DNA of 64,000 bases, taken from Lamellibrachia satsuma (taxonomy: Eukaryota; Annelida; Polychaeta; Sabellida; Siboglinidae). Shown here piece after piece: positions 11,815-21,845 of the stretch (position 1 is the stretch's first letter; each line of letters begins with the position of its first letter). Below the pieces are notes generated by a model that was not told the origin of the DNA, searched no databases, and saw only the letters and a list, made by a program, of their open reading frames with translations. Where the stretch lies: assembly GCA_033239005.1 (NCBI GenBank), contig BSQZ01000004.1, positions 15,037,507 to 15,101,506 of the forward strand, given 5' to 3'. The position numbers and the translations under genes are program-made.

Positions 11815-13212
11815 GGACCGCTGTTCGGATCTGCGATGGTTGGACCGCGGATGGGAACTACTGTGGTTGGACCGTCGAGAACGGCTCTCCATTGGTTGGT
11901 CCGCGGGTGGAAACTACTGTGGTTGGACCGTCGAGAACGGCGCTCTCCATTGGTTGGTCCGCGGGTGAGAACTACTGTGGTTGGCCGTCGAGAACGGCTC
12001 TCCATTGGTTGGTCCGCGGGTGGGAACTACTGTGGTTGGACCATCGAGAACGGCGCTCTCCATTGGTGGGTCCGCGGATGGGAACTACTGTGGTTGGACC
12101 GTCGAGAACGACTCTCCATTGGTTGGTCCGCGGGTGGGAACTACTGTGGTTGGACCGTCGAGAACGGCTTTCCATTGGTTGGTCCGCGGGTGGGAACTAC
12201 TGTGGTTGGACCATCGAGAACGGCGCTCTCCATTGGTTGGTCCGCGGATGGGAACTACTGTGGTTGGACCGTCGAGAACGACTCTCCATTGGTTGGTCTG
12301 CGGGTGGGAACTACTGTGGTTGGACCGTCGAGAACTGCTCTCCATTGGTTGGTCCGCGGGTGGGAACTACTGTGGTTGGACCGTCGAGAACGGCTCTCCA
12401 TTGGTTGGTCCGCGGGTGGGAACTGCTCTGGTTGGACCGTCGAGAACGGCTCTCCATTGGTTGGTCCGCGGGTGGGAACTACTCTGGTTGGACCGTCGAG
12501 AACGGCTCTCCTTTGGTTGGTCTGCGGGTGGGAACTACTCTGGTTGGACCGTCGAGAACGGCTCTCCGTTGGTTGGTCCGCGGCTGGGAACTACTGTGGT
12601 TGGACCGTCGAGAACGGCTCTCCATTGGTTGGTCCGCGGGTGGGAACTACTGTGGTTGGACCATCGAGAACGGCGCTCTCCATTGGTTGGTCCGCGGATG
12701 GGAACTACTGTGGTTGGACCGTCGAGAACGACTCTCCATTGGTTGGTCTGCGGGTGGGAACTACTGTGGTTGGACCGTCGAGAACGGCTCTCCATTGGTT
12801 GGTCCGCGGGTGGGAACTACTCTGGTTGGACCGTCGAGAACGGCTCTCCATTGGTTGGTCCGCGGGTGGGAACTACTCTGGTTGGACCGTCGAGAACGGC
12901 TCTCCATTGGTTGGTCCGCGGGTGGGAACTACTCTGGTTGGACCGTCGAGAACGGCTCTCCTTTGGTTGGTCTGCGGGTGGGAACTACTCTGGTTGCACC
13001 GTCGAGAACGGCTCTCCGTTGGTTGGTCCGCGACTGGGAACTACTGTGGTTGGACCGTCGAGAACGGCTCTCCATTGGTTGGTCCGCGGGTAGGAAATAC
13101 TGTGGATGGACCGTCGAGAACGGCTCTCCATTTGTTGGTCCGCCGGTGGGAACTACCGTGGTTGGACCGTCGAGAACGGCTCTCCATTGGTTGGTCCGCG
13201 GGGTCGGGTCTA
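11815..13212. repeat. 56-bp minisatellite, about 25 copies, with higher-order structure
   Basis: A tandem array of a 56-bp unit (core CTCTCCATTGGTTGGTCCGC, then GGGAACTACTGTGGTTGGAC). A few units are 58 bp through an extra GC. Variant units recur at a fixed distance: CCATCGAGAACGGCGCTC at 12211 and 12661, and the CTTTGGTTGGTCTGCGG variant near 12510 and 12960. This gives a higher-order period of about 450 bp (8 units). Because 56 is not a multiple of three, all plus frames stay open for hundreds of codons. I treat these as artefacts. Confidence 0.95.
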
Positions 13213-13945
13213 CGGTGTTCGAACAGGGGAGCGGTTCTATTAACTATTATTACATTTCTTTAACTGATCGTAACAGACTATAATTAACTGCTTACTCACA
13301 ACCAAGTCACATGGTGAGCATGGTCGTTCTCAATGTATCTGTAAGATATCGTTTCGTAAAGAGCTTACAACACTTGTGTGAGGTCGTCGTTATGCGGCGT
13401 CGGTCACGTAGTTGCGCGCACTCCCCAAACCACTCCCGCAACTTGATTATAAATTCAACATAGACAGTTGCGGAGTGGTACTGTTGATGCAGGATTGGTT
13501 GGCTGGGCATCGCGATTGTTGTGTACGACTTGTTACATCCTTGCAAGTGTACACTTGCTTATACGTAACATTGTTTAAAAAACCACATTATATTTTGTTC
13601 GTGTACACGTTTTTCAATGCAACCACAAATGTAAGTTTTGGCAGTGGTGACAATGTGAGTGACGCCACTGGTGGCGGTTTTGGTAGTTGCCTATATGTTG
13701 TTTGTTAATAGCGGGTCCGTCTTCGAACACATTCTGAATCGTCTGCATCACATCATCCTGAGCGCTGAACTTCAGCATAAATTCACCGATGACGACGTTA
13801 AGGTTAAAGTTTTGTATGACTTTAAGGCAGTCAATCAACTGACGAAAGTCAGAGCTGCCAAAACACATCAATTACTGTCCAAATCGGCATTCATAATTGA
13901 TAGTTTATCGGGACTACCAGACCTAGGAGCGAAACTACTGTAGCG
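13213..13945. other. Left flank of the Polinton; possible minus-strand exon
   Basis: No certain gene. On the minus strand about 13862-13690 is a 57-codon open stretch behind an acceptor-like TTTTGGCAG. Its composition is protein-like (Asp/Gln/Phe-rich), but I recognise no domain. The Polinton inserted at the right end of this segment. Confidence 0.25.
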
Positions 13946-13951
13946 AATGCA
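13946..13951. repeat. Target site duplication, left copy (AATGCA)
   Basis: AATGCA lies immediately before the first base of the left TIR and is repeated exactly at 32424-32429 immediately after the right TIR. A 6-bp target duplication is what Polinton/Maverick integration is known to make. Confidence 0.95.
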
Positions 13952-14098
13952 AGTAGTTATAGTGGCGGAATGGGACCTCAAAAGAGCAGCCCAGTAAAGA
14001 GCAACCCATTCACTTCCGGTATAGAGGCTTCTGGGTAGCCCCCAGCGCCCCCTAGCGGTAACCTACATCCACCACCACGAGCGCCCCCTAGCGACTGG
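13952..14098 (+). repeat. Polinton left terminal inverted repeat (147 bp)
   Basis: It starts AGTAGTTATAGTGGCGGAAT and is the reverse complement of 32280-32423 except for two substitutions and one 3-bp CAC insertion. Two CTCF-like CGCCCCCTAG motifs lie in its inner part. Similarity ends abruptly at GACTGG; the GT array begins 14 bp further on. Confidence 0.97.
14043..14093 (-). promoter_or_regulatory. Two CTCF-like motifs in the left TIR
   Basis: 14043-14058 reads CCGCTAGGGGGCGCTG on the minus strand and 14080-14093 reads CGCTAGGGGGCGCT. Both match the core of the animal CTCF recognition sequence (CCNNTAGRGGGCGC). Binding is not shown; this is a motif match. Confidence 0.55.
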
Positions 14099-14110
14099 AC
14101 GGTCATAACC

Positions 14111-15746
<1,636 letters not shown>

Positions 15747-16235
15747 TCAGTCTAAGTAAGATACACGATAGTAAGGTATACCCTTGTTCAATAGTCTCAT
15801 CCAATCGAACACTTCACAATCGTTATTGACCAGATTAGTGTGGAACATGTTTACGAAACTCTTCATAGAAGAACCTTTACAACGAAACATGACATAAGCA
15901 ACACAATATTGTCCGCAAACATTAGACAGAGGACTCTGAAGCCTCTGGGTATTATGAGTCCATTCGGAACAATGTTTGTTCAGGAAGGTACGGAACGCCG
16001 CGTAACGAGGCGGCAGACCGTACGAGCAGAAGTATTCGCCGCGTCCGTCGGCGTCCAGGTACAGCGCTATCCAATGTTCGCCTGGTTCGTCGCCGTTGTC
16101 GGTGTTGCACACGAAGGCTGCGGGCAGAGTGCCGTCTATCGTAGTGGGTAGTCCGTCTCTGGGTACGACGCCGCGAAATATAGTTCTGGTGCACGGGTCC
16201 ACTGCCAGTAGTCTAGCGATCTGCAGGGTGTCCAT
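15747..16235 (-). CDS. PRO: Adenain-like cysteine protease (maturation protease)
   Basis: A 162-aa protein of the adenovirus protease/Ulp1 fold, expected to process capsid and core precursors during particle maturation. Visible motifs are His54 in GEHWIALYLD, Gln100 (oxyanion-type) seven residues before the nucleophile, and Cys107 in SNVCGQYC. The spacing of His, Gln and Cys fits adenain. The acidic member of the triad, expected around residue 70 in the GEYF-x-SYG motif, is Cys70 here, so activity is doubtful. It is the last gene of the minus-strand core. ATG lies one base after the stop of the capsid gene (TAA-A-ATG), as expected for a tightly packed late cluster. Length is normal for the family. 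Confidence 0.93.
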   Translation of the reverse strand: MDTLQIARLLAVDPCTRTIFRGVVPRDGLPTTIDGTLPAAFVCNTDNGDEPGEHWIALYLDADGRGEYFCSYGLPPRYAAFRTFLNKHCSEWTHNTQRLQSPLSNVCGQYCVAYVMFRCKGSSMKSFVNMFHTNLVNNDCEVFDWMRLLNKGIPYYRVSYLD

Positions 16236-16236
16236 T

Positions 16237-17553
16237 TTAGTAGTCGTAGATGATGTTGCGATTCTTGTCGATTTCCAGCACGGACTCGAGCTCGGCGTAG
16301 GCGACGACGTTCACGGTGTTCAGCAGCGCATTGCGGAAATGATCTTCTATGCGCAGGTTGCCCTTTTGTACTAGATGGAAGCAGGGACCGTCGCACTGAT
16401 CGGGGGTCAGGTCGAAACCGAAGAAGGTGTAGCCGTGTCGGTAGTCGCTGCGAGTCAGTCCGTTCCCTTCGTCCTGCCACAACTTACCGGTCGACGAGAA
16501 CAGACTCATGTAGCTCCTGACAAAGAGGTTGTCTTCGAAATTCGGCTGGAAGGGTTTGGAGGGTATCTGTCGTCCGTCGACGTACACCGCGAGGAAGCTG
16601 ATGGCGTTGTTCTTGGCGTGAAACGGATTCTTGTCGTACGCTCCGTTGTAGGCATCGTTATTGACGCAGCACAGCACCAGACGTTTCGGCAGGGTACCGA
16701 GGAACAGGTTCTCGTACGTGTGCGAGCGAGTGCCGGCAGGAATGGAGTACACCTTGCACTCGACGGATCGCATCGGATACTTGACCGTACTCTTCTCCAA
16801 AGCCTTGACGTGTGCTATCTGCACGCTGGGATTCACGGTGACTTTCTTTGCAAACAAGCAGGCATTGACTATTTGTATCTTGTAATCGGGGTTTGCTCCA
16901 CCAGCCATGAGTGCAAAAGCAGGTTTACTACGCACCAGTCGGATCTTGACGTCGACGCCGTTGATGAGGAATTTATCCTGCAGAAAGAGGTCCACGTGGA
17001 GACGGCCCATCATATCGACAACACGGCTCCTCAGGATGTGTCCTCGTCGAGCCACGAACCCTTCGTTAGCTGCGGGTCCGTCGGCTATCTCGCAGGCGTC
17101 CATGCGAGTGGCCGTGTCCTTGTGCCACAGCTGACTCGTCAGTTGCGTGTCCTTGGCATCGGGACCGTAGCTGAGCAGCGTTTCTATGTAGGCGCGATAC
17201 GCATACGTGTTGGTCGAAGAGGTCACGAGCGTATTGTTCAGGGAGACGTCGGCTTGACTGATCAGTGCATGCATCCAGTTATTCACCGGTGCCACGGGAT
17301 CGGCCAAGTCGATATCGTCCCCGTTGGCTCGTGTCACCTTCGCCTGCACGTGCAGTATCGTGTTGGCGAGATCCAGGTAATCGTCTCCCGATCCGGGTAT
17401 GAGGAATTCTATCGGTCCACCCGAGTCCAGAGAGGACAAGGGCTGATGTTCTACCACGTGACTGTCGATGATGCTGGTCTGAGTGGGGGGTACGGTAAAG
17501 AGATTCAGCTCGCTCTTGACTCCTTCACACGACTGTTTATGTACGAATGCCAT
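16237..17553 (-). CDS. MCP: Polinton major capsid protein (double jelly-roll)
   Basis: A 438-aa protein that I recognise as the Polinton/adintovirus major capsid protein, the family often annotated in animal genomes as 'F54H12.2-like'. Known members fold as a double jelly-roll and form pseudo-hexameric capsomers. Family hallmarks seen are the N-terminal FVHKQS/SELNLF region, GSGDDYLDLANT near residue 55, LFLQDKFLINGVDVKIRL in the middle, ENLFLGTLP, NPFHAKN and the C-terminal YAELESVLEIDKNRN segment. The frame is intact and full length. ATG at 17553 overlaps the end of the pX-like gene by 17 nt, and the protease follows one base after the stop. It probably shares a late transcript with its neighbours. 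Confidence 0.93.
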   Translation of the reverse strand: MAFVHKQSCEGVKSELNLFTVPPTQTSIIDSHVVEHQPLSSLDSGGPIEFLIPGSGDDYLDLANTILHVQAKVTRANGDDIDLADPVAPVNNWMHALISQADVSLNNTLVTSSTNTYAYRAYIETLLSYGPDAKDTQLTSQLWHKDTATRMDACEIADGPAANEGFVARRGHILRSRVVDMMGRLHVDLFLQDKFLINGVDVKIRLVRSKPAFALMAGGANPDYKIQIVNACLFAKKVTVNPSVQIAHVKALEKSTVKYPMRSVECKVYSIPAGTRSHTYENLFLGTLPKRLVLCCVNNDAYNGAYDKNPFHAKNNAISFLAVYVDGRQIPSKPFQPNFEDNLFVRSYMSLFSSTGKLWQDEGNGLTRSDYRHGYTFFGFDLTPDQCDGPCFHLVQKGNLRIEDHFRNALLNTVNVVAYAELESVLEIDKNRNIIYDY

Positions 17554-17947
17554 CGTCGTCGAATATGTCGGCCTCGCGTTTCGTAGACGTCTGTCTCTTG
17601 CGTCGTCTCTTTGCTAAAGTGACTCCTTTCTTTGCCGGCGCGCGTTTTATACGTTTACGAGGACGCACGCCAGGAATCATACGCATCAGATTCCTACCGG
17701 CATCTGTGACGCGTCGTTTGGTTGCCTTTTTTATGCTCTGTCCAGACATGACGTCGTCGGCTATGCGCACGCCGGTCTTCAACGCCCCCTTTCCCAACGC
17801 AACGGCACCTCTCTTGATGAGCGGCATGGCGCTGCGCAGCAGACCGGTGAACAGACTGCCTAGTCCGTGACCCCGCTGGTATTGAGCACCGGCGAAGTAG
17901 GGCAGTGCACCACCCGCCTGACGCGCGTAATACTCGTTGTAATTCAT
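17537..17947 (-). CDS. Basic pX/core-like virion protein
   Basis: A 136-aa, very basic protein. A Gly-rich N-terminus with GGALPYFAG and QRGHGLGSLF precedes a hydrophobic-basic segment (LLRSAMPLIKRGAVALGKG). The C-terminus is crowded with Arg/Lys, including RKRIKRAPAKK and KRRRKRQ. This layout matches the small pX-like protein encoded between the two capsid genes of Polintons and adintoviruses, thought to bind DNA and/or act on membranes after cleavage by the viral protease. GG-containing sites near the N-terminus could be protease sites, but that is inference. The start is 2 nt after the minor capsid stop. Confidence 0.8.
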   Translation of the reverse strand: MNYNEYYARQAGGALPYFAGAQYQRGHGLGSLFTGLLRSAMPLIKRGAVALGKGALKTGVRIADDVMSGQSIKKATKRRVTDAGRNLMRMIPGVRPRKRIKRAPAKKGVTLAKRRRKRQTSTKREADIFDDDGIRT

Positions 17948-17949
17948 CT

Positions 17950-18885
17950 TCAGAATAGTCCGATCCTGCGCCGTCGAAAATGAAGTGTCACTCTACCGTA
18001 CTCGAATGGCACGCGTCGTCCTGTGTCGTCCCTTATATCGATTTCAATCGACTTGAAGTGCGAGTACAACAGAGGCACGTAGTGAATGTTAGTGAACCTG
18101 TCGGATACAGTTTCGCCGTGACTTCCGACAACCGGGAGGGCTCGCAACAAAGGTGCGACAGTGTCACCAACTATACGAGACTCCACGACGTCCGTGTAAA
18201 CGTATATGGTATCGAACCCTTGATTCATCTGCACCACGTGTTCGGCTTCTTTACGGTAGGTATACGGACCATCGGGAGTGTCTTTGGGTGGCAAAAACAC
18301 GGTGGCCGACGGTGTGAGACCGAGATTCCTTCCACCTTCCACCTTCTCGTCCGTTGTTATCGTCTCTACTGTTGTCGCCGCTGCTGTCATGATCGATCCT
18401 AGTAGCGATGGTAGTGCTGCTGCTGCTACCGACGGACTGGTGACCACCGTGGGGTCGAAACCTAACATTCTTGCCAACGCACTGAGACGAGGTACAGTGA
18501 ACTCGGTGCCTGGTGTCATGTGCATAGTCATTTTTTGAGTGACGGGGCTGTAGGTCAACTTTGCTCGTATCTTATCCGACGTCATACTGTCCAGTTCCCT
18601 GTTGACGTAATCCATCAATATCGTGGGAGACTTGTAATATCCAGCACTGATCCTTGCACTTGGGGTTAGACCGATAGCAATCGTCTCGTTAAGGAAGAAC
18701 CAGGTGTCGTACGTTCCTATGTTGTACCACGTATGCGGGTACTGTATTTCTGCCAACCCGCATTCCCACTCGTCAGTCAGATCGATAAGTCGAGGTAAGT
18801 CTGTGATGTAATGAGCCAACGTATTGTTGGGATACATCTTCATGGAAGCGTTGCTAGGCAGTGTCAGGTAGAAATCACTCGCCAT
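17950..18885 (-). CDS. mCP: Polinton minor capsid (penton-like) protein
   Basis: A 311-aa protein matching the single-jelly-roll penton-like protein of Polintons. It begins with FYLTLPSNAS and TLAHYITDLP, then has the W-x-CGLAEIQYPHTWYN segment near residues 40-55 and ends with the family's C-terminal block (PFEYGRVTLHFRRR). The middle (about 150-215) is Ser/Thr/Ala-rich and lower in complexity. It overlaps the preceding membrane-protein gene by 11 nt and is followed 2 nt later by the pX-like gene. Order and spacing match other Polintons. The frame is intact. Confidence 0.88.
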   Translation of the reverse strand: MASDFYLTLPSNASMKMYPNNTLAHYITDLPRLIDLTDEWECGLAEIQYPHTWYNIGTYDTWFFLNETIAIGLTPSARISAGYYKSPTILMDYVNRELDSMTSDKIRAKLTYSPVTQKMTMHMTPGTEFTVPRLSALARMLGFDPTVVTSPSVAAAALPSLLGSIMTAAATTVETITTDEKVEGGRNLGLTPSATVFLPPKDTPDGPYTYRKEAEHVVQMNQGFDTIYVYTDVVESRIVGDTVAPLLRALPVVGSHGETVSDRFTNIHYVPLLYSHFKSIEIDIRDDTGRRVPFEYGRVTLHFRRRRIGLF

Positions 18886-19195
18886 GACGTCTCAACGTGG
18901 GATTGGGGAGCAGGTAACCCAAAGAACTACTCAACAGAGCCGTCCACAAATTAGAATTCTCGTGACCTGTGGTCAGATTATAAATGCTTATTAGAATGAC
19001 CGTAAACAAGACGAGCACCTGACACAGAAAGACTATTTCCTCTTTAGGACACACGGTACCGAACAGATGCCAAGGAGTGCTACCACTATCGTCCTCTGCG
19101 TTCTGCGCGTCAGTACTGTCCTCTACTACTACGTCCTCTTGTTCCTCCTCCTGTTGGACGACGGTGAAGTCTCGTGTTGTCGTGTCATGTGTCAT
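18875..19195 (-). CDS. Small Polinton membrane protein
   Basis: A 106-aa protein with an acidic, Gln/Glu/Asp-rich N-terminus (residues 10-40), one strong transmembrane helix at about 54-74, and a second hydrophobic segment ending in LWTALLSSSLGYLLPNP (83-99). Similar short proteins with this ending occur beside the minor capsid gene in other Polintons. Their role is not established, though they are likely virion or membrane associated. Its ATG overlaps the integrase stop (ATGA) and its end overlaps the minor capsid start, which suggests translational coupling or one polycistronic late transcript. Confidence 0.72.
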   Translation of the reverse strand: MTHDTTTRDFTVVQQEEEQEDVVVEDSTDAQNAEDDSGSTPWHLFGTVCPKEEIVFLCQVLVLFTVILISIYNLTTGHENSNLWTALLSSSLGYLLPNPTLRRHGE

Positions 19196-20250
19196 TTCTC
19201 GACTGAAGTCTTACCGAACGCGTGGCTAGTCTTTATAGTGGACTGCACCAGTGCCTTGGCATCGATCCAGCTGTTGAATTTGGAGGGGTAGCCAAACCAT
19301 TTCACGAAAACTTGATTTCGTCCGCCTACCTTGCGACGGTCCAGGACCTCTTGCACGTAGAACAGTTTATCGGGGGGTACCAACACTTTCTGCAACTCCA
19401 ATTCGTAGAAGGTACCTTCCAGCACTTCGCCGAGATCGTCCCTCAATCGATACACGGGTGGATCGGAGGGATGAACCTCGTGTATCGTGAAAATCTCCTC
19501 GCTCCAGTTCGCCGTGTACCCCTTTTCGAACTTACCTTTGTACTTGCTGATACGTACGCGATCCGACACGCGCAACTTGGGCACGCCCTTACCGTCGTGA
19601 CCGTACAGACGCTGCCACACCTTTTCCTGGTTACGGTAACTCACATGTGAAGGAGCCATGCCGATACTGCGGTGGTAGCTGTTGTTGTACGAATGCACCA
19701 GGTCCTGAAGGATGTCGAGGTATCGCCACGTCTGGTGTTTCGTGAAGTATCGCCACATGCGTGTCTTCAACGTTCTGTTGAATCTTTCCACGATGGCTGC
19801 CTTCGTCTCCTGGACGGATTTATTCAGAAATTCCTTTCCTTGGTCTGTCTGCAACATCTTTGGCCAGCCTTTGCTGAACGTGCTGTCAAGTGCCGCTACC
19901 AACGACGCCGCGGACTTGTTCTTCATGGGAACACACCAGGCCACTTTCGAGAAGACGTCGATCACCGTGAGGAGAAAGGTCATACCGTCGTTGTGCTTTT
20001 TCACATGCGACATATCGACGAGATCGGCCTGCCACTGCTGATGCAGACCGCTCACGATGACGCGTCGTCTCTCGAAACGACGTCTAGCCGGCTTGTGTAG
20101 GGTATAGGCGTCCTGTTCCGACAACCATTCCGCGACCTTTTTTCTTGATATGCGCGTGACGCGTCGCAAGGCATCGGGTCCGCCGTAACTACCTACCCTT
20201 TTCGGATCGAAGTAGACCGTCCTAAGTGCTCGTTCTTTCTTCGGTGCCAT
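19192..20250 (-). CDS. INT: Polinton integrase (DDE, chromodomain); internally deleted
   Basis: A retroviral-type integrase, 352 aa from the ATG at 20250. I chose this start because the longer frame begins at GTG and the ATG overlaps the upstream stop (TAATG). Asp76 in WQADLVDM and Asp136 in LQTDQG are present, and the last acidic residue is Glu155 in IVERFNRT. Only 18 residues separate Asp136 from Glu155, where this family normally has about 35. The missing piece falls at residue 147/148 (DNA about 19809), in frame. A C-terminal chromodomain (VLDRR...VFVKWFGYPSKFNSWI, about 290-330) is intact. The catalytic fold is probably destroyed although the frame is open. Confidence 0.93.
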   Translation of the reverse strand: MAPKKERALRTVYFDPKRVGSYGGPDALRRVTRISRKKVAEWLSEQDAYTLHKPARRRFERRRVIVSGLHQQWQADLVDMSHVKKHNDGMTFLLTVIDVFSKVAWCVPMKNKSAASLVAALDSTFSKGWPKMLQTDQGKEFLNKSVQETKAAIVERFNRTLKTRMWRYFTKHQTWRYLDILQDLVHSYNNSYHRSIGMAPSHVSYRNQEKVWQRLYGHDGKGVPKLRVSDRVRISKYKGKFEKGYTANWSEEIFTIHEVHPSDPPVYRLRDDLGEVLEGTFYELELQKVLVPPDKLFYVQEVLDRRKVGGRNQVFVKWFGYPSKFNSWIDAKALVQSTIKTSHAFGKTSVEK

Positions 20251-20432
20251 TAAAAGAGTTCCGATGGACTGACGGTTGTGACGTTTACTGCGCAGCACGG
20301 TGCGCAGCACGGTTCGTGACGAGTAAGAAAGAGTACGCTGACGTACACCAGAAGACCCACTACCACACCCAAGACGATGACGAATGATCTATATTCTAGT
20401 ACTGTAATCATACTCTGCAGAGCGACTGTCAT
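20250..20432 (-). CDS. Small single-pass membrane protein
   Basis: A 60-codon frame directly upstream of the integrase. Its TAA stop shares one base with the integrase ATG. It has one clear transmembrane helix (about residues 17-37, Val/Leu-rich), then a Cys-rich tail (PCCAPCC). The tight stop-start overlap and membrane helix support a real gene. No family is recognised, and an upstream leader role is possible. Confidence 0.5.
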   Translation of the reverse strand: MTVALQSMITVLEYRSFVIVLGVVVGLLVYVSVLFLTRHEPCCAPCCAVNVTTVSPSELF

Positions 20433-20571
20433 AAATATTTCGAACTATAGCGTCAGCAATCAAGTAAAATCCAATGCAAAATACTGTAACGACAACGGAA
20501 CGGTAGCACGTGTCCTGTGGATCGTTCGACATCGCGGTGCACACTGAGCTGTGGACGCGTGTTGCAACGAC
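20433..20571. other. Short intergenic region in the Polinton core
   Basis: 139 bp between the 132-aa gene and the small membrane protein. Sequence upstream of the ATG at 20432 is AT-rich (CTATAG and AATATTT), but there is no strong TATA box. Confidence 0.4.
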
Positions 20572-20970
20572 TTAAATGTCTTCCCAACTAGCCAATGACG
20601 CCAGTGCCTTGCGTTCTGGAGGTGGGGTGAGCATGGAATGTTCCATTTGACCGCGTCGACGACGACCGAGGGGTGTCCAACTGAGCGATCTTCTTGCGCT
20701 ACCACCACCAGAACGAGGAGTAGCCGGTATTCGACGACGACCTGGAGTGGATGTGGTTGGTGTCGGTGCCTGACGTATGTAGTCTCTCCTGGCGACGTTA
20801 CCGACCAACTCCATGGGCAGGTTCATGGCACGGAGTTGTCTTGCAAACGGTTGCCATCCCGTCGGATTGGTCTTTCTCTGACGCAACACATAGTTCACGA
20901 GATCCACCACGTTACTTCCGGCGATGGGCACACCCTCGTGGATCAGTTCGCCGCGGGCGGTCCAAGACAT
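20572..20970 (-). CDS. Conserved Polinton protein of unknown function (132 aa)
   Basis: A 132-aa protein. The N-terminal half (LIHEGVPIAGSNVVDLVNYVLRQRK, then PTGWQPFARQLRAMNLPMELVGN) has the look of a recurring Polinton protein with a GSN-hx-DLh and 'GWxxFxxxLxxxNhP' pattern. The C-terminal half is Pro/Arg/Ser-rich and basic, and probably disordered. Function is not known. It starts 10 nt after the stop of the GPGP-repeat protein and is part of the same minus-strand gene train. Confidence 0.65.
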   Translation of the reverse strand: MSWTARGELIHEGVPIAGSNVVDLVNYVLRQRKTNPTGWQPFARQLRAMNLPMELVGNVARRDYIRQAPTPTTSTPGRRRIPATPRSGGGSARRSLSWTPLGRRRRGQMEHSMLTPPPERKALASLASWEDI

Positions 20971-20979
20971 GTTTCTTTT

Positions 20980-21408
20980 TTATTGGCGAGTCGACAGCGC
21001 ACGTTCCATCAACCGTCTGGCTTTGCCTTGCATGGTCTTGGGGACGGTATCCACGACGTCGGCCTCTATCTCGCTAGCAGGAGCTCCCTCTGCCCCCGCC
21101 CCCGCCCCCGGCCCCGGCCCCGCCCCCGGCCCCGGCCCCGGCCCCGGCCCCGGTCCAGACTCGTTCACTGCGATCACTCGTGTCGGTTCCTTGGCGTGTT
21201 TATCGGACAAGACGTTATATCGTTGCAACACCTGATTATACAATGTTACCTTGGTCCTGTTGTCGAGGTCTTTTCTGTCGAGAATGGCCGTCATCTCGTC
21301 ATCGAGAGCTCGCACCTTCTTACCTAAGGTATCCGTCGGAGGTGGGGGTGATCGAAGCGTGTCCAACATTCGTGGATCTACCAAGGCCATCTTGCGTGCG
21401 TGTTCCAT
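20980..21408 (-). CDS. Conserved Polinton protein with Gly-Pro repeat (142 aa)
   Basis: A 142-aa protein. The N-terminal domain is helical (ARKMALVDPRML, then two helices with LDDEMTAILDRKDLD and YNQVLQRYNVL). A low-complexity GPGPGP/GAGAGA run follows at about 84-111 and then a C-terminal helix ending KARRLMERAL. Proteins with the 'VDPRxL' start and paired helices recur in Polintons; the role is unknown. The repeat is encoded by GGGGCC-type hexamers. Its ATG follows the stop of the upstream gene without a gap. Confidence 0.65.
   Translation of the reverse strand: MEHARKMALVDPRMLDTLRSPPPPTDTLGKKVRALDDEMTAILDRKDLDNRTKVTLYNQVLQRYNVLSDKHAKEPTRVIAVNESGPGPGPGPGPGAGPGPGAGAGAEGAPASEIEADVVDTVPKTMQGKARRLMERALSTRQ
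21095..21156 (-). repeat. GGGGCC/GGGGGC hexamer repeat inside a gene
   Basis: About ten hexamers (GGCCCC or GCCCCC on plus) within the 142-aa gene, encoding Gly-Pro and Gly-Ala. The G-rich strand is the coding strand, so both the DNA and the mRNA could form G-quadruplexes. Confidence 0.85.
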
Positions 21409-21810
21409 CTAGCCTCCCGAACGAAGATGGCGCGACCTGGTTGCTTGCGGGAGCAGCACCTCTCGAAGCAAGGGTAGAAACACCGAACTTGCCAACGGTG
21501 CTAGGAAGGCCGATAGGAACCCTCCGCTCTGTCCTTCGCCGACCTGTCGGTGCAGCAAGAGACGTCTTCTTCTACCAGCCGACGTTCGACTGTGAGCCAA
21601 CTCCCGTAACCTCTTCCTGTATTTACTCAAACGACGCCTCTGTAATGCAGACAATGGAATGTTCTGTTTTAATATGCTGTACGCACACTCGGCTAGCGCA
21701 CACAAAAGATCGGCGTCAGCGTTTTCGATGATGGCTCTTTTCAGCTTGTTGTTCTTGATCCTGTTCAGAGCCTGTATGCATATAATATGTCTCTTCACTA
21801 GGGCAGACAT
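21409..21810 (-). CDS. Conserved basic Polinton protein (133 aa)
   Basis: A 133-aa protein from the ATG at 21810. The frame extends further upstream, but that part overlaps the ATPase and this ATG sits about 36-45 bp downstream of a strong TATA box. The N-terminal half is helical with KNNKLKRAIIENADADLLCALAECAYSIL-type sequence. A very basic KYRKRLRELA/GRRRRLLL region and a hydrophobic Gly-rich end (GGFLSAFLAPLASSVFLPLL) follow. This helical-basic-GGFL layout is common in Polinton genomes. Function is unknown; a core or membrane role is plausible. Confidence 0.72.
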   Translation of the reverse strand: MSALVKRHIICIQALNRIKNNKLKRAIIENADADLLCALAECAYSILKQNIPLSALQRRRLSKYRKRLRELAHSRTSAGRRRRLLLHRQVGEGQSGGFLSAFLAPLASSVFLPLLREVLLPQATRSRHLRSGG

Positions 21811-21845
21811 GGTGGGAATGAAGAGACTATCCACGCGTGCGGGCT

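Noticed and set aside
11614..13283. Long plus-strand frames (370-549 codons) rich in Trp, Gly and Arg
   Set aside because: They arise from a 56-bp tandem repeat. Since 56 is not divisible by three, all frames are open and give the same peptides in rotation. No domain or splice evidence.
16375..17586. 403-codon plus-strand frame
   Set aside because: Antisense shadow of the major capsid gene, whose family identity is clear on the minus strand.
20250..20310. N-terminal extension of the integrase to 20310
   Set aside because: The extension begins with GTG. The ATG at 20250 fits the upstream stop by a TAATG overlap and the family's usual N-terminus.
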